NCBI RefSeq assembly: GCF_022712275.1 | Contig: NZ_JALAGU010000053.1 | Span: forward strand, 62,001-126,000 | Source of the DNA: Corynebacterium sp. | Lineage (GTDB): Bacteria; Actinomycetota; Actinomycetes; Mycobacteriales; Mycobacteriaceae | DNA length: 64,000 bases | Direction of reading: 5' to 3' | Part shown: positions 1-9,697 of the stretch, in pieces | Position numbering within the stretch: the stretch's first letter is position 1 | Layout of the letters: each line of letters begins with the position of its first letter | The notes under the pieces: generated by a model | Told to the model about the DNA's origin: nothing | Database searches by the model: none | Seen by the model: the letters and a program-made list of their open reading frames with translations, nothing else | Translations under genes and position numbers: made by a program

Positions 1-404
1 TCCCCGGCCGGGGTGCCCCCACCGACGACGCGCAACGGGTCGACACCGAGTTTCGCGACCGCGGCATCCTCCTCCACTGGCGTGACCAGGGAACACCGTT
101 GCGGGCCGCGCAGGTCCGCGGCGACCGTGTCATCGGCGATGCGTAGCCGCACCTGCCCCCGCGGGGCGGCGAGCGGCTCGAACTGCAGCGTGCCGATCAG
201 GCCGAGGTGGATATGGACCGTGCCCGCGGTGAAGTGCACGAAGAGGTGCTTGCCCCAGGCCTCGGCGTCGGTGAGCACCGACCTGTCAAGCAGGGACGCC
301 TCAGCGGTGAACCGTCCCTGCGGAGACTCCACCGACACCTCCTCACCGCCGAAACTCGTGGTCAGCCCCGTGGCGAGACGGTGGATGACATGCCCCTCAG
401 GCAT
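1..404 (-). CDS. nei2: Nei/Fpg-family DNA glycosylase, partial (C-terminus outside window)
   Basis: Base-excision repair glycosylase/AP lyase, seen only as its N-terminal 134 residues because the gene runs off the left edge. The protein begins MPEGHVIHRLA. Pro2 is the family's Schiff-base nucleophile and Glu3 its general acid. The stretches SPQGRF and AWGKHLF, with a conserved lysine, and HLGLIGT follow, as in the mycobacterial Nei2 branch rather than Fpg, which starts MPELPE. The start codon overlaps the stop of the upstream YbjN-like gene by 8 nt, so the two are probably co-transcribed. The zinc finger and helix-two-turn-helix lie outside the window and cannot be checked. Confidence 0.85.
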   Translation of the reverse strand, partial: MPEGHVIHRLATGLTTSFGGEEVSVESPQGRFTAEASLLDRSVLTDAEAWGKHLFVHFTAGTVHIHLGLIGTLQFEPLAAPRGQVRLRIADDTVAADLRGPQRCSLVTPVEEDAAVAKLGVDPLRVVGGGTPAG

Positions 405-1443
405 CGGCGTCCTCTCCCTCGTCCTCCCCGGTGACCTCGGCCAGCAGCAGCCGCAGCGTCCCCGCGACGGCGGACCGGTCCCATCCGACGACATGGGCGA
501 CCTGGGCATCCGAGAGTCCTGAGCCCACCGGCCGGTGCACGGCACAGGTCAGCACAGTTCCGGTCCCCTCCCCTGCCGACCCGTCCGCCACGGCGACCAC
601 ACCACCGGGCAGTGCGTTGACCCGACCGCACAGGGCATGGAGCCAGTCGAGGGTGTCGGCGTCCACTGCACCCAGGGCGACACCGTCGGTAACCGTCAGG
701 GTGCCGTCGTGCAGCGCCACATCGGGGCCGGACCCGAAGCGCAGGTAGCCGTTGCCGCGCCGCCCGGATGCACCGGACTCGCGGACCTCGGTGCTCTCCC
801 CACCGTCCCTGTTCGTCACGGCGTCCGCGAGTCGCGGCAGCAGCACCGCGGGTGTGCGACCGCCGAGCAGTCCGTACCGGTTGCCGTCGGTGACCAGGGC
901 GGTGATGTCACCCGAGGCGACATCCGCATCGCCGGAATCTCCGACTTCTCCGTCGTCATCGTCGTCATCGTCCCCGATGACCTCCACCGACGGCCACCGC
1001 GCGTCGAGGAACTCCCCCAGCGCGGTGAACCCGGCCAGGCCGCGGCGCATCCACTCGTCGAGCTGCTGCACCGTCACCCCGGCACCACAGGTCAGGGTAC
1101 TGTCCGCCCGGACCCGCACCCGGCCGTCCTCGTCGAGTTCAGCGTGTGCGCGGGGCACGGTATGCCTGGCGTTCCAGCGGTTGAGGGCGGTGTCCACGCC
1201 GCCGCCATCCCCCGCGATCCCGTGCCACAGAGCCTCCACCGTGAACGTCAGCGGACCTGTCGCCACACCGGCGGTCACGTCGAACCCCGCGACATTGTCG
1301 CCACCGACCTCGACCAGGACGCGCTGCAGCACGGAAGACGCCAGGTCGGCGTCCGGTATCGGATCGGGGAGCACCTCGACCGTGCCGGGATCCGGGGCGT
1401 CCTTCCACTGTCGCCGGGTCTTCGACGATTTCCTGCCGAACAT
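397..1443 (-). CDS. Cytoplasmic protein with two YbjN-like domains
   Basis: A 348-residue soluble protein without signal peptide or membrane segments. The N-terminal half (about 20-155) has the helix-sheet pattern and the NRWNARHTVPRAHAE stretch typical of actinobacterial YbjN-like (type III secretion chaperone fold) proteins. A second related domain, about 185-330, contains a TLTVTDGV strand and a long helix around WLHALCGRVNALPGG. The domains are joined by an acidic linker with seven consecutive aspartates near residue 156. The gene directly abuts the upstream lipoprotein gene and overlaps the glycosylase gene downstream. Family assignment rests on sequence pattern; the biochemical role is unknown. 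Confidence 0.6.
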   Translation of the reverse strand: MFGRKSSKTRRQWKDAPDPGTVEVLPDPIPDADLASSVLQRVLVEVGGDNVAGFDVTAGVATGPLTFTVEALWHGIAGDGGGVDTALNRWNARHTVPRAHAELDEDGRVRVRADSTLTCGAGVTVQQLDEWMRRGLAGFTALGEFLDARWPSVEVIGDDDDDDDGEVGDSGDADVASGDITALVTDGNRYGLLGGRTPAVLLPRLADAVTNRDGGESTEVRESGASGRRGNGYLRFGSGPDVALHDGTLTVTDGVALGAVDADTLDWLHALCGRVNALPGGVVAVADGSAGEGTGTVLTCAVHRPVGSGLSDAQVAHVVGWDRSAVAGTLRLLLAEVTGEDEGEDADA

Positions 1444-2151
1444 CTAGTCCTGCCCCTCCTGGGTCCCGGTGATCTGTGCGACCTGCTTCTCGGCGAGCTC
1501 GGTGAGCACCTCGACGTCGGTGACCCCGGCCGCGGTGATCCGGAAGTGCACGTCGTCGACCGTGCCGATGACCGTGGTGACCAGCTCCTCACCGGGTGTC
1601 GCGGAATCACTGAGCACGGTGATGACGAAGGTGTCGTCGGTGTCTGCGACCGACGCCTTCTGCGAGGTCGCGTGGAAAGTCGTCTCCGTACCCGAGGAAT
1701 CGGTGCGGGTGAAGTCGCTGCAGTCCTCCGCGTCGATCTCGCCGGACGCCAGGTCAGCCGTGTCCCCGGAATCGGCGGTGGACACGATGGCGTCGATGAC
1801 CGCCGGATCATTCTCGTCGACCGGGAGGAACTCGACGGCATCGGCGGCATCCTGGTGGTCGTAGAGCTCCGCGATGATCGAGTCGGAGCTCGGCACCAGG
1901 GCTGCGCAGGACTCCGGCTCGGTCGTCACGCCCGCCATCGCGGCGTCCAACTGCTGGCCGAGGTCGTCCCCGGCATCGGTGAGTACCTCGGCGACACTGT
2001 TCCACGTGTAGCCCTCCGGTGCGTCCTCCTCGGTGAGGAGCATCGGGGCGATGTCGGAGGTGTCGGTCGGCTCATCGCTGCCGCAGGCGGTGAGGGCGAG
2101 GGCCGTGAGCGTGGCTACCCCGAGGCCGCTGGTCATCGCTGTCCGTCTCAT
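1444..2151 (-). CDS. Lipoprotein of unknown function
   Basis: A 235-residue secreted lipoprotein. The signal peptide ends in the lipobox LTAC, with Cys23 as the predicted lipidated residue. The mature part (GSDEPTDTSDIAPMLLTEEDAPEGYTW...) resembles the sensor-type lipoproteins common in mycolata, with paired cysteines near ESCAAL and AEDCSDF that could form a disulfide. A ribosome binding site (AGGTGA) precedes the ATG. It lies in a same-strand run with the broken SUKH-like gene upstream and the YbjN-like gene directly downstream. I do not recognise a specific family. Confidence 0.7.
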   Translation of the reverse strand: MRRTAMTSGLGVATLTALALTACGSDEPTDTSDIAPMLLTEEDAPEGYTWNSVAEVLTDAGDDLGQQLDAAMAGVTTEPESCAALVPSSDSIIAELYDHQDAADAVEFLPVDENDPAVIDAIVSTADSGDTADLASGEIDAEDCSDFTRTDSSGTETTFHATSQKASVADTDDTFVITVLSDSATPGEELVTTVIGTVDDVHFRITAAGVTDVEVLTELAEKQVAQITGTQEGQD

Positions 2152-2155
2152 GGTG

Positions 2156-3100
2156 TCACCTGGCTTTCTTGTCTGGGCTGTTCATACCGTTCATACCGTC
2201 GGGGGCGATCAGAGTGATCAGCGCCGTGGCGTCCGCGTGGATCGCGGAGACGATCTCCTCGTGGAGGTCCATGGCCGGCCCCCCACTCCGCATCGGTCAC
2301 CGGATGCCCCGGACCCTGGATGTACAGGTCCCGGAGGCTTCCCATGCCACCGTAGGCGCTGAGCATGTACGTCAGACCGTGCGCGTCACCGGCGGCGATC
2401 TCGGTGCGGGCCGTGCGCAGCCACTGCTCCCACGGGGTGACCTGGAAGCGGTGATAGAGCTCGATGCCGCGGTCCAGGCTCTTCAGCAGCCGGTCGTAGC
2501 GCACGTCGATGACCCTCTCGAGGTAGTCCAGTCCCCGTGCGGCGTTGCGGGTCGGCCACCAGTGGTCGACGAAGACCCGGCTGCACCCGTAGGTGAGCCG
2601 GAACATCGTCGGGGAACCGTCGGTGGAACCGTCACCGACCGGGTCCGTGATCCGGTCCAGAAACGCCGCAGGATTCTCCGCCTCCGTTTCCACCGACACC
2701 AGGGCGAAGAGCATGTCGAGGAAGAGCAGGCTGTCCGCATCCTCGTGAAGGCCGAGGTAGCCTCTGGCGTCGATGAGGCGTTCCGCCGGCGCCCTCGGCG
2801 GGACCTCCGGTTCACGCATACCGGACGCCACCAGGGCGTCCACCGCCCCGGACAAGGCCGGGGTCATCGCCAGCACCGCGCCCTCCGGAGCATCGGCGAT
2901 CCCGCAGTTGAGGACGATTCCTCCGATGCCGTGGCGGTTGTCCTGCAGGTGTCCGGGTACACCCGGTGGTCGTCGTCGAGCACACCTCCCCCGGTCTCCC
3001 GCAGCAGTTCCCGGTAGGACGCCGGGATCCGGCGCCCCAGACGGTTCTCCACGGCATCGATGTCCGCGTCCGTGCACGGGCTGTTCGGGCGGGCGGACAT
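2156..3100 (-). pseudogene. SUKH (SMI1/KNR4)-like gene broken by two frameshifts
   Basis: The first 50 codons, starting 3 nt after the purD stop, encode DIDAVENRLGRRIP and ASYRELLRETGGGV, the N-terminal signature of SMI1/KNR4 (SUKH) domains. After VYPDT the reading continues only in another frame (from about 2948: DNRHGIGGIVLNCGIAD...), which stays open for more than 200 codons including FRLTYGCSRVFVDHWWP. Near the 3' end, at a run of six G on the coding strand (2279-2284), removing one G would continue the frame into MDLHEEIVSAIHADATALI and end just before the lipoprotein gene. Two breaks in one gene suggest decay or assembly errors. SUKH proteins are often immunity or regulatory proteins, but the role here is unknown. 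Confidence 0.6.
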
Positions 3101-3103
3101 GCG

Positions 3104-4384
3104 CTACTCCGGGATCGCGATCCGGCCTTCGACGGCGGCGAGGCCGATATCCGACCGGTAGTGGCCACCGGGCAGGTCGATGGTCTCCAGCTCGGCGTAG
3201 GCCTTTGCGCGGGCCTCCTCCAGGGTCGCCCCGCGGCCGATGACATTGAGGACGCGGCCACCGGCGGACACCAGCGCACCGTCCTTCTCGGCGACACCGG
3301 CGGCGCGGATGCCCCGGGCCTCGTCACCGGCGGCGGCACCGGAGACCGCCACACCGGTGACCGGCTTCTCCGGGTAACCCTGCGCAGCGAGCACGACGGT
3401 CACCGCGTAACCGTCGTCCCACTCCAGCGGGGGCAGCTCGGCCAGCGTGCCGTTCGCCACGGCGGCCAGCACTCCACCGATCGGGGTCTTCAGCAGGTCG
3501 AGGACGGCCTGGGTCTCCGGGTCCCCGAAGCGGCAGTTGAACTCGACGACCGCGGGGCCGGCCGAGCCCCAGGCCAGACCGGCGTAGAGCAGACCGGAGA
3601 ACGGGCAGCCCTCGGCGACCATCTGCTTCGCGACGGGGACGCAGACCTCGTCGACGATGCGCTGGACACCATCAGCCGGAAGCCATGGCAGCGGGGTGTA
3701 GGCGCCCATGCCGCCGGTGTTCGGGCCCTCGTCGTTGTCGCGGACGCGCTTGTGGTCCTGGGCGGGCAGCAGCGGGACGACGGTCTCACCGTCGACCAGG
3801 CAGAACAGGGAGACCTCGGGGCCGTCGAGGAAGCTCTCGAGCAGCACCGGGTTGCCGGCGGCGTGGACGTCATGGACATGCTGGACGGCGGCGGCACGGT
3901 CGGGGGTGACCACCACGCCCTTGCCTCCGGCGAGCCCGTCATCCTTGACGACCCAGGTCGGGCCGAAGCGGTCGATCGCGGCACCGATCTCCTCGTCGAA
4001 GGCACCCGGGCCGACGGCCTCGGCGTGGGCTGTCTTCACACCGGCGGACGCCATGATCCCCTTGGCGAAGGCCTTGGAGCCCTCGATGCGGGCGGCGGAT
4101 CCGGAAGGGCCGAAGACGGCGAAACCCTCGGCGCGCAGGGCGTCGGCGACACCGGCGACCAGCGGGATCTCCGGGCCGATGACGACGAGGTCCGGGGTCA
4201 GCTCCCGGGCGAGTGCGACGACGGCCGCGGCGTCCTCCCCTTTGATGCCGGGGTGCAGGGTGGCCACGCCACCGATGCCCGGGTTACCGGGGGCGACGTG
4301 CACCTCCGTCACCGAGGGGTCGAGCGAGAGGGAATAGGCCAGGGCGTGTTCGCGGGCTCCGTTGCCGATGACGAGTGTGCGCAT
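3104..4384 (-). CDS. purD: Phosphoribosylamine--glycine ligase (GAR synthetase)
   Basis: Catalyses ATP-dependent joining of phosphoribosylamine and glycine, the second step of de novo purine synthesis, in the cytoplasm. At 426 residues it has the usual length. It starts MRTLVIGNGAREHALA (N-domain), followed by the ATP-grasp region with KDDGLAGGKGVVV and the C-terminal metal-binding EFNCRFGDPETQ motif. The ATG used here lies at the conserved N-terminus; the open frame extends further upstream, but only into the divergent HIT gene. A 43 bp spacer separates it from that gene. The broken SUKH-like gene follows after 3 nt. Confidence 0.95.
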   Translation of the reverse strand: MRTLVIGNGAREHALAYSLSLDPSVTEVHVAPGNPGIGGVATLHPGIKGEDAAAVVALARELTPDLVVIGPEIPLVAGVADALRAEGFAVFGPSGSAARIEGSKAFAKGIMASAGVKTAHAEAVGPGAFDEEIGAAIDRFGPTWVVKDDGLAGGKGVVVTPDRAAAVQHVHDVHAAGNPVLLESFLDGPEVSLFCLVDGETVVPLLPAQDHKRVRDNDEGPNTGGMGAYTPLPWLPADGVQRIVDEVCVPVAKQMVAEGCPFSGLLYAGLAWGSAGPAVVEFNCRFGDPETQAVLDLLKTPIGGVLAAVANGTLAELPPLEWDDGYAVTVVLAAQGYPEKPVTGVAVSGAAAGDEARGIRAAGVAEKDGALVSAGGRVLNVIGRGATLEEARAKAYAELETIDLPGGHYRSDIGLAAVEGRIAIPE

Positions 4385-4427
4385 GACTCCCGATCTTAAC
4401 GGCTCAGGTGTGACTACGATCGGCAGC

Positions 4428-4856
4428 ATGGCATCTGTCTTCAGCAAGATCATCGCCGGCGAGATCCCCGGCCGTTTCGTGTACCGCGACGAGACCGTCG
4501 TCGCCTTCCTGACCATCGAGCCGGTCGCCTACGGGCACACCCTCGTGGTGCCGGTCGAGGAGGTCGACCGCTGGACCGACCTGGAACCCGAACTGTGGGC
4601 CCACCTCAACGAGGTCGCCCAGGAGGTCGGGGCCGCGATCGTGGAGCAGTTCGAGTGCCCGCGCGCCGGTTACCTCATCGCCGGGTTCGAGGTCCCCCAC
4701 ACCCACATCCACGTCTTCCCCGCCGCCGACATGTCCGGCTACAACCTCGCCGACGCCCTCGGCATGGACGAGACCGATCCGGTGCAGATGGAGGAGGCGG
4801 CGGCGAAGATCCGTCTCGGACTGCAGTCCCGGGGTGTCTCCGGTGTCAGCGAGTAG
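4428..4856 (+). CDS. HIT family nucleotide-binding protein
   Basis: A 142-residue histidine-triad hydrolase or transferase acting on nucleoside phosphoramidates or dinucleotides. The catalytic triad motif HTHIHVF is present, as is the N-terminal FSKIIAGEIPGRFVYRD strand typical of Hint-like HIT proteins. The ATG was chosen because it starts directly at this conserved block; a longer upstream frame would run into the purD promoter region. It is divergent from purD and is followed after 6 nt by a lipase-like gene, so the two probably share a transcript. Confidence 0.88.
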   Translation: MASVFSKIIAGEIPGRFVYRDETVVAFLTIEPVAYGHTLVVPVEEVDRWTDLEPELWAHLNEVAQEVGAAIVEQFECPRAGYLIAGFEVPHTHIHVFPAADMSGYNLADALGMDETDPVQMEEAAAKIRLGLQSRGVSGVSE

Positions 4857-4862
4857 GCGACC

Positions 4863-5870
4863 GTGAGCCACCGTTCCGATGACGACCTCGCCCCGTATAT
4901 CGACGCGCTGACCTCTGCGGCGGCCGAGGAGACCGCCGATCCGGAACAGCATTCGTGGGCGGAGCAGCTGGCCTCGTTCTCCGACGGGCTGCGCAACACC
5001 TTCGGGTTCACCTCGCGGCTGGTCAAGCTCGCCCCGCAGCCGCCGGGTGAGGAGCCGGTGCCGATGGGCGCCCGGCAGAGTTTCGCCGGCTACGTCGACG
5101 ACCTGTGGCATGCGAAGCCACCGGCGTACCGGCCGTACCCGGTGGTGCTGGTCCACGGCACGATCTCCTCGAAGTCGGTGTGGCAGAACCTGGTGACCGA
5201 TCTGCGCGATGACGGTTTCGTGGTCTTCGCCCCCGACTACGGACGCCACGGCACCGGCGAGATCCGCCAGTCCGCCAAGGACGTGGGCGCGTACATCGAC
5301 CAGGTGCTTTCGGCGACGGGTGCGGAGAAGGTCGACATCGTCGCTCACTCCCAGGGCGGGCTGCTGGCCCGGTACCTCATCAACCAGATGGACTTCGACT
5401 CGAAGGTCCACCACCTCGTCACACTGTCCGCACCGCACCACGGGACCACGGTGAACGCACAGCTGACCTCACTGATCTCGACGAACGAGCTCGCGGCGAA
5501 AGTCGCCGAGACGACGGTGACGCGGATGATGGGTGTGGCCGGGATGCAGCAGGTCGTCGGATCGCCGCTGCTGGGTGACCTGTCCTATTCTCCGGAGACG
5601 AGGCCGGGCGTGCGCTACACCTGCTTCGCGACGAAGGTGGACACCACGGTCGTGCCGGCGGAGTCCGGCTTCCTGGAGCCGGATGCCGTGGATGACGCGG
5701 GCGACCGGGTAGCTGTCGAGGTCACCAACGAGTTCATCCAGGACCTCGGGGCCGGTCGCGTCCTGCACAATGAGATGCCTTCGGACCCGAAGGTGCAGCG
5801 CATCGTGCACGAACGCCTGGTGGAGGCACTGGAGGAGACGCTGGAACGGCTGGAGGACGCGAAGGGTTAG
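4863..5870 (+). CDS. Alpha/beta hydrolase, triacylglycerol lipase/esterase-like
   Basis: A 335-residue alpha/beta hydrolase. The oxyanion-hole strand VVLVHGTISS and the nucleophile elbow AHSQGG (Ser163) match bacterial lipase class 2/PGAP1-like enzymes. SAPHHGTTV and a late aspartate/histidine region complete the expected layout. No signal peptide is visible, so it may be cytoplasmic or leave by another route. It starts at GTG, 6 nt after the HIT gene stop. A second hydrolase with the same elbow follows 600 bp downstream. The substrate cannot be inferred. Confidence 0.8.
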   Translation: MSHRSDDDLAPYIDALTSAAAEETADPEQHSWAEQLASFSDGLRNTFGFTSRLVKLAPQPPGEEPVPMGARQSFAGYVDDLWHAKPPAYRPYPVVLVHGTISSKSVWQNLVTDLRDDGFVVFAPDYGRHGTGEIRQSAKDVGAYIDQVLSATGAEKVDIVAHSQGGLLARYLINQMDFDSKVHHLVTLSAPHHGTTVNAQLTSLISTNELAAKVAETTVTRMMGVAGMQQVVGSPLLGDLSYSPETRPGVRYTCFATKVDTTVVPAESGFLEPDAVDDAGDRVAVEVTNEFIQDLGAGRVLHNEMPSDPKVQRIVHERLVEALEETLERLEDAKG

Positions 5871-6466
5871 GGCGTTCCCTGTTCCTCGCCCCCTCTTGCC
5901 TCACCACCCCACCGTCAGACATTATGCATTCTGTAATACCGACTACAGGACGCGGACATCACGTCTACCTGCAGGTTTCCCAGGAGTGGACGTTGTTGAG
6001 AATGCACAATGCCGCAGCATAACGTCGCAGCCACACCCTGCCCCTTGTGTTCTCATCTGTGCCAGGAGCTTCCCGATGCCCTTACCCATGTCAGTGACTG
6101 GTACCGAATACGGCACTACAGAATCGATTGCCCTGCCTATCGTCCATACACGGTTTGACTCCACCGGCCTACCAATGGTTCATGGTTCTGCACCCCAGAC
6201 ATGAACCAGACCTGAGCCAGACCTGAGCCAGACCTTTCCGGCACCTGACCAGCCCCTCACTCCGCACCCGCGAACCACCCCTTCGCCCGACTCGACGTCC
6301 GCGTCGCCCTGCCGGGCGCTGTCCACGGGTTACACCTGCTGCGGCAGGTCGTCGCGGAACGGGGAAGACGCGTAGAGCGAGGCCACCGGTGCTGTCATCG
6401 GTGCCGTCTCCTCCCACGACCGGGCACCTGTCCGCCGCCGGATGTGACCGTGGCACAGTAGCTGGA
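5871..6466. other. 596 bp intergenic region of lower GC content
   Basis: No convincing gene is seen between the two hydrolases. Roughly 5930-6200 is visibly lower in GC than the flanking genes. The only open frame of note (minus strand, 5943-6164, 73 codons) matches no family I recognise. A short tandem repeat sits at 6202-6234. The lower GC could mark a decayed insert. Confidence 0.5.
6202..6234. repeat. Tandem 11 bp repeat, three copies
   Basis: Three consecutive copies of TGAGCCAGACC; the first has A in place of G at position 4. They lie in the low-GC gap upstream of the second hydrolase. Confidence 0.85.
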
Positions 6467-7192
6467 GTGAACATTCCACTCCTGGGCCGACTGCTCGACC
6501 TCCTGCCCGATGACGCCTGGGCCGAATCCCGCCACCGGCGTCCGTATCCCCGCACCGACGACCCGGCGACCCGGCCGGTCGTCCTGGTTCACGGTGCGGT
6601 CGGCTCCCGCAGCAACTTCACCGGTGTCGCCGCCGCACTGAAGGACGCCGGCCACCCCGTCCTCTCCGTCTCCTACGGCCACCACGGCACCATGCCGCTG
6701 CGCCACAGCTTCACCGAGGTCCGCGAGAAACTCGCGAACATCGTCGCAGACGCCGGCACCGTCGACCTCGTCGGCCACTCCCAGGGCGGACTGCTGGCCC
6801 TCGCCGCGTCCGGCACCCCGGAACTGCAGGGCAAGGTCGGACGCCTGGTGGGCATCGGCGCGGACTTCCGTGGCGTCACCGGGTTCCGGCGCATCATGCC
6901 GCTGGCCACCCGCATCGTCCCCGCCTGGCGCGGGCATCCCGCCGACTCCTCCGAGATGGCGAGACTGATGAACTACGCGACCCGTTCGACGGTCCCGGTC
7001 ACCCAGATCCTCACGCTCCGGGACCCCTACGTTCCCACTGACCGGGCCCGGGCCTTCACCGACGAGGACGCCGCCTCCGGAACGCCCGCCCACCGTGGCC
7101 CCACCGAGGTCATCGAGATCGACGGTATTCCCCACGAGAAACTGCCCCACAGCCGACGGGTCGGACGCCTCGTCGCCGAAGCGCTCAGCTAG
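6467..7192 (+). CDS. Alpha/beta hydrolase (esterase/lipase-like)
   Basis: A 241-residue alpha/beta hydrolase with oxyanion strand VVLVHGAVGS, nucleophile elbow GHSQGG (Ser105) and a late catalytic histidine, probably in IDGIPHEKLPH. It resembles the lipase at 4.9 kb in fold and elbow but is shorter. The GTG chosen begins the conserved part; an in-frame ATG 78 nt upstream is possible. A GGAG overlapping the GTG is too close to act as a normal ribosome binding site, so the message may be leaderless. It converges on the histidine kinase gene, with two small hairpins between them. Confidence 0.7.
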   Translation: MNIPLLGRLLDLLPDDAWAESRHRRPYPRTDDPATRPVVLVHGAVGSRSNFTGVAAALKDAGHPVLSVSYGHHGTMPLRHSFTEVREKLANIVADAGTVDLVGHSQGGLLALAASGTPELQGKVGRLVGIGADFRGVTGFRRIMPLATRIVPAWRGHPADSSEMARLMNYATRSTVPVTQILTLRDPYVPTDRARAFTDEDAASGTPAHRGPTEVIEIDGIPHEKLPHSRRVGRLVAEALS

Positions 7193-7220
7193 CCCCGCCG
7201 GGGCAGCCGGAACTCCGGCT
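7192..7220. terminator. Two hairpins between convergent genes
   Basis: GCCCC-GCC-GGGGC is followed directly by AGCCGGA-AC-TCCGGCT, a 7 bp perfect stem. They sit between the stops of the hydrolase and the kinase and could terminate either transcript. No T-run follows, so support is moderate. Confidence 0.4.
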
Positions 7221-8748
7221 ACAGTTCCTCGATCTCACTCTCGTCGAGCATCTCCGCCGCCGCCGGCAGAGACACGTGAAAGGTCGTGCCCTCACCGAGC
7301 TCACTCTCCACGTTGATCGTGCCACCGTGCGCCTCGACGAGGCTCTTGACGATCGACAGGCCCAGGCCGGACCCGCCGGACGCGCGTGACCGGGATACGT
7401 CGGCGCGGTAGAAACGCTCGAACAGGTGCGGTACATCCTCGGCGGGGATACCGGCGCCGTCGTCGATGACATCGACACCCACGGTCGCCGGTTGGACACC
7501 GGGGTCGGACTGGGTGAGCTTGAGGATCACCGAAGCGCCCTCCCCACCGTGGCGCAGCGCATTCGTCATGAGGTTGCCGATGACCTGGTGCAGCCGGTCA
7601 GAGTCACCGATGGTCACCGGGATCGAACGGGTCTCGTTGACCAGCGACACTGCGCGGCCCGGGAACCCTGCACGTGCGTTCTCCACAGCGGCGAACCCCA
7701 GGTCCAGCAGGTCCACCGGTTCACGACGCATCGGACGCCCCTCGTCCATGCGCACCAGGGTCAGCAGATCCTCGACCAGCAGACTCATTCGGCCGGCTTC
7801 CGAGGAGATCCGGTCGATGACCATGTCCGCATCCTCGGTGGCACCTGACTTGTACAGGTCTGCGTAGCCGCGGACACTTGTCAACGGCGTGCGGAGTTCG
7901 TGGGAGGCGTCCCCGATGAAGCGGCGCATCGACGCCTCTGCCTCACGCGCCTGTTTCTCCGAGCGGTTGGTGGCGATGAACGCACCCTGGATCTGGGCGA
8001 GCATCCGGTTGAGCGCGCCGGAGAGACGACCGACCTCGGTGTTCGGCGACCACTCGGGGACACGCTCGTCGAGCTGCCCCTTGGCGATCCGCCCGGCGGT
8101 GCGCTCCACCAGGTACAGCGGCTGCAGAGCACGCCGGATGAGATAGAGACTGCCTGCCACCAGCAGCACCAGGACGATGGCGCCGATCGTCACCAGCACG
8201 ACGAGGAGCTGGTGCATGATGTGGTACTCGCCCGCCATCGGCAGAGCGATGACGACGACTTTCCCGTCATCGTTGACCACCGCGGCGGCGCGCCAGGGTG
8301 TGGAGCTCTCCGAGCCCCCGAAAGCAGGCACTGTCACCGGTGGGGTGGCCTCGGTGATCGTCGAGACATCCGGGGCGGACCTGTTCTCCAGTGGATTGAT
8401 GGACGTGCTCCACCCCTCGGCTTCGGTGTCGTAGATGACCACGAAGAACTGACTCGGCGGACTCGACGGCCCCGCTTTACCACCGGCCGAGGTCTCCAGG
8501 TCCTCCACCGGGCGGCTCGCCCAGTCGTGGGTGGCGGTGGTGAGCTGCTCATCGACCCGGTTGGTGAGGAACTGCTGCATCATCCCGCTGACGACCGCGC
8601 CGGAGACGGCGAGACCGAGCGCAGCCATCGTCGTCATCACGAGGACGAGTGACACACGGAGCGGGAAGTGGGACAGGAAGACACCCGGATAGCGGCGCGC
8701 ACTCCTGTCCTTCGTCCCCGTCCGACCGCCGGACCGCATGCTCACCAC
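7219..8748 (-). CDS. Sensor histidine kinase (HAMP, HisKA, HATPase)
   Basis: Membrane sensor kinase of 509 residues. TM1 lies at about 31-56, an extracytoplasmic sensor region at about 57-180 and TM2 at about 181-204, followed by HAMP. The phosphoacceptor is His283 in ASHELRTPLTS. The ATPase core carries NLMTNALRHGG (N box), DDGAGIP (G1) and GGSGLGLSIVK (G2). The architecture matches MprB/TrcS-type kinases. It lies 55 nt downstream of its response regulator gene on the same strand. GTG at 8748 is used; an ATG nine bases later is a plausible alternative. The signal sensed is unknown. Confidence 0.9.
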   Translation of the reverse strand: MVSMRSGGRTGTKDRSARRYPGVFLSHFPLRVSLVLVMTTMAALGLAVSGAVVSGMMQQFLTNRVDEQLTTATHDWASRPVEDLETSAGGKAGPSSPPSQFFVVIYDTEAEGWSTSINPLENRSAPDVSTITEATPPVTVPAFGGSESSTPWRAAAVVNDDGKVVVIALPMAGEYHIMHQLLVVLVTIGAIVLVLLVAGSLYLIRRALQPLYLVERTAGRIAKGQLDERVPEWSPNTEVGRLSGALNRMLAQIQGAFIATNRSEKQAREAEASMRRFIGDASHELRTPLTSVRGYADLYKSGATEDADMVIDRISSEAGRMSLLVEDLLTLVRMDEGRPMRREPVDLLDLGFAAVENARAGFPGRAVSLVNETRSIPVTIGDSDRLHQVIGNLMTNALRHGGEGASVILKLTQSDPGVQPATVGVDVIDDGAGIPAEDVPHLFERFYRADVSRSRASGGSGLGLSIVKSLVEAHGGTINVESELGEGTTFHVSLPAAAEMLDESEIEEL

Positions 8749-8803
8749 AGGTCAGTACCTCAGTTCCGTGTCAGTTGCGCGCTGGGTGTGTTCTGGTCAG
8801 GCG

Positions 8804-9538
<735 letters not shown>

Positions 9539-9697
9539 GCTTCCTAGTGTGGACAGACACCCCGGAAAACGGGTGCATACCTCCTGTACTTTACCTGTGG
9601 AACTGCCGGGGATTCACCGACACCGACACCCCACAGCCGACTGAGTTCCGGTCAACGTTCTGGTCAACCACCCGCTGAACAGCTAAAGTGTCTCCCC

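Noticed and set aside
535..2217. 560-codon plus-strand frame over the YbjN-like and lipoprotein genes
   Set aside because: No ribosome binding site or domain; the minus strand carries coupled genes with signal peptide and conserved motifs.
5943..6164. 73-codon minus-strand frame in the low-GC gap
   Set aside because: It looked possibly like a mobile-element remnant, but no transposase motif could be identified.
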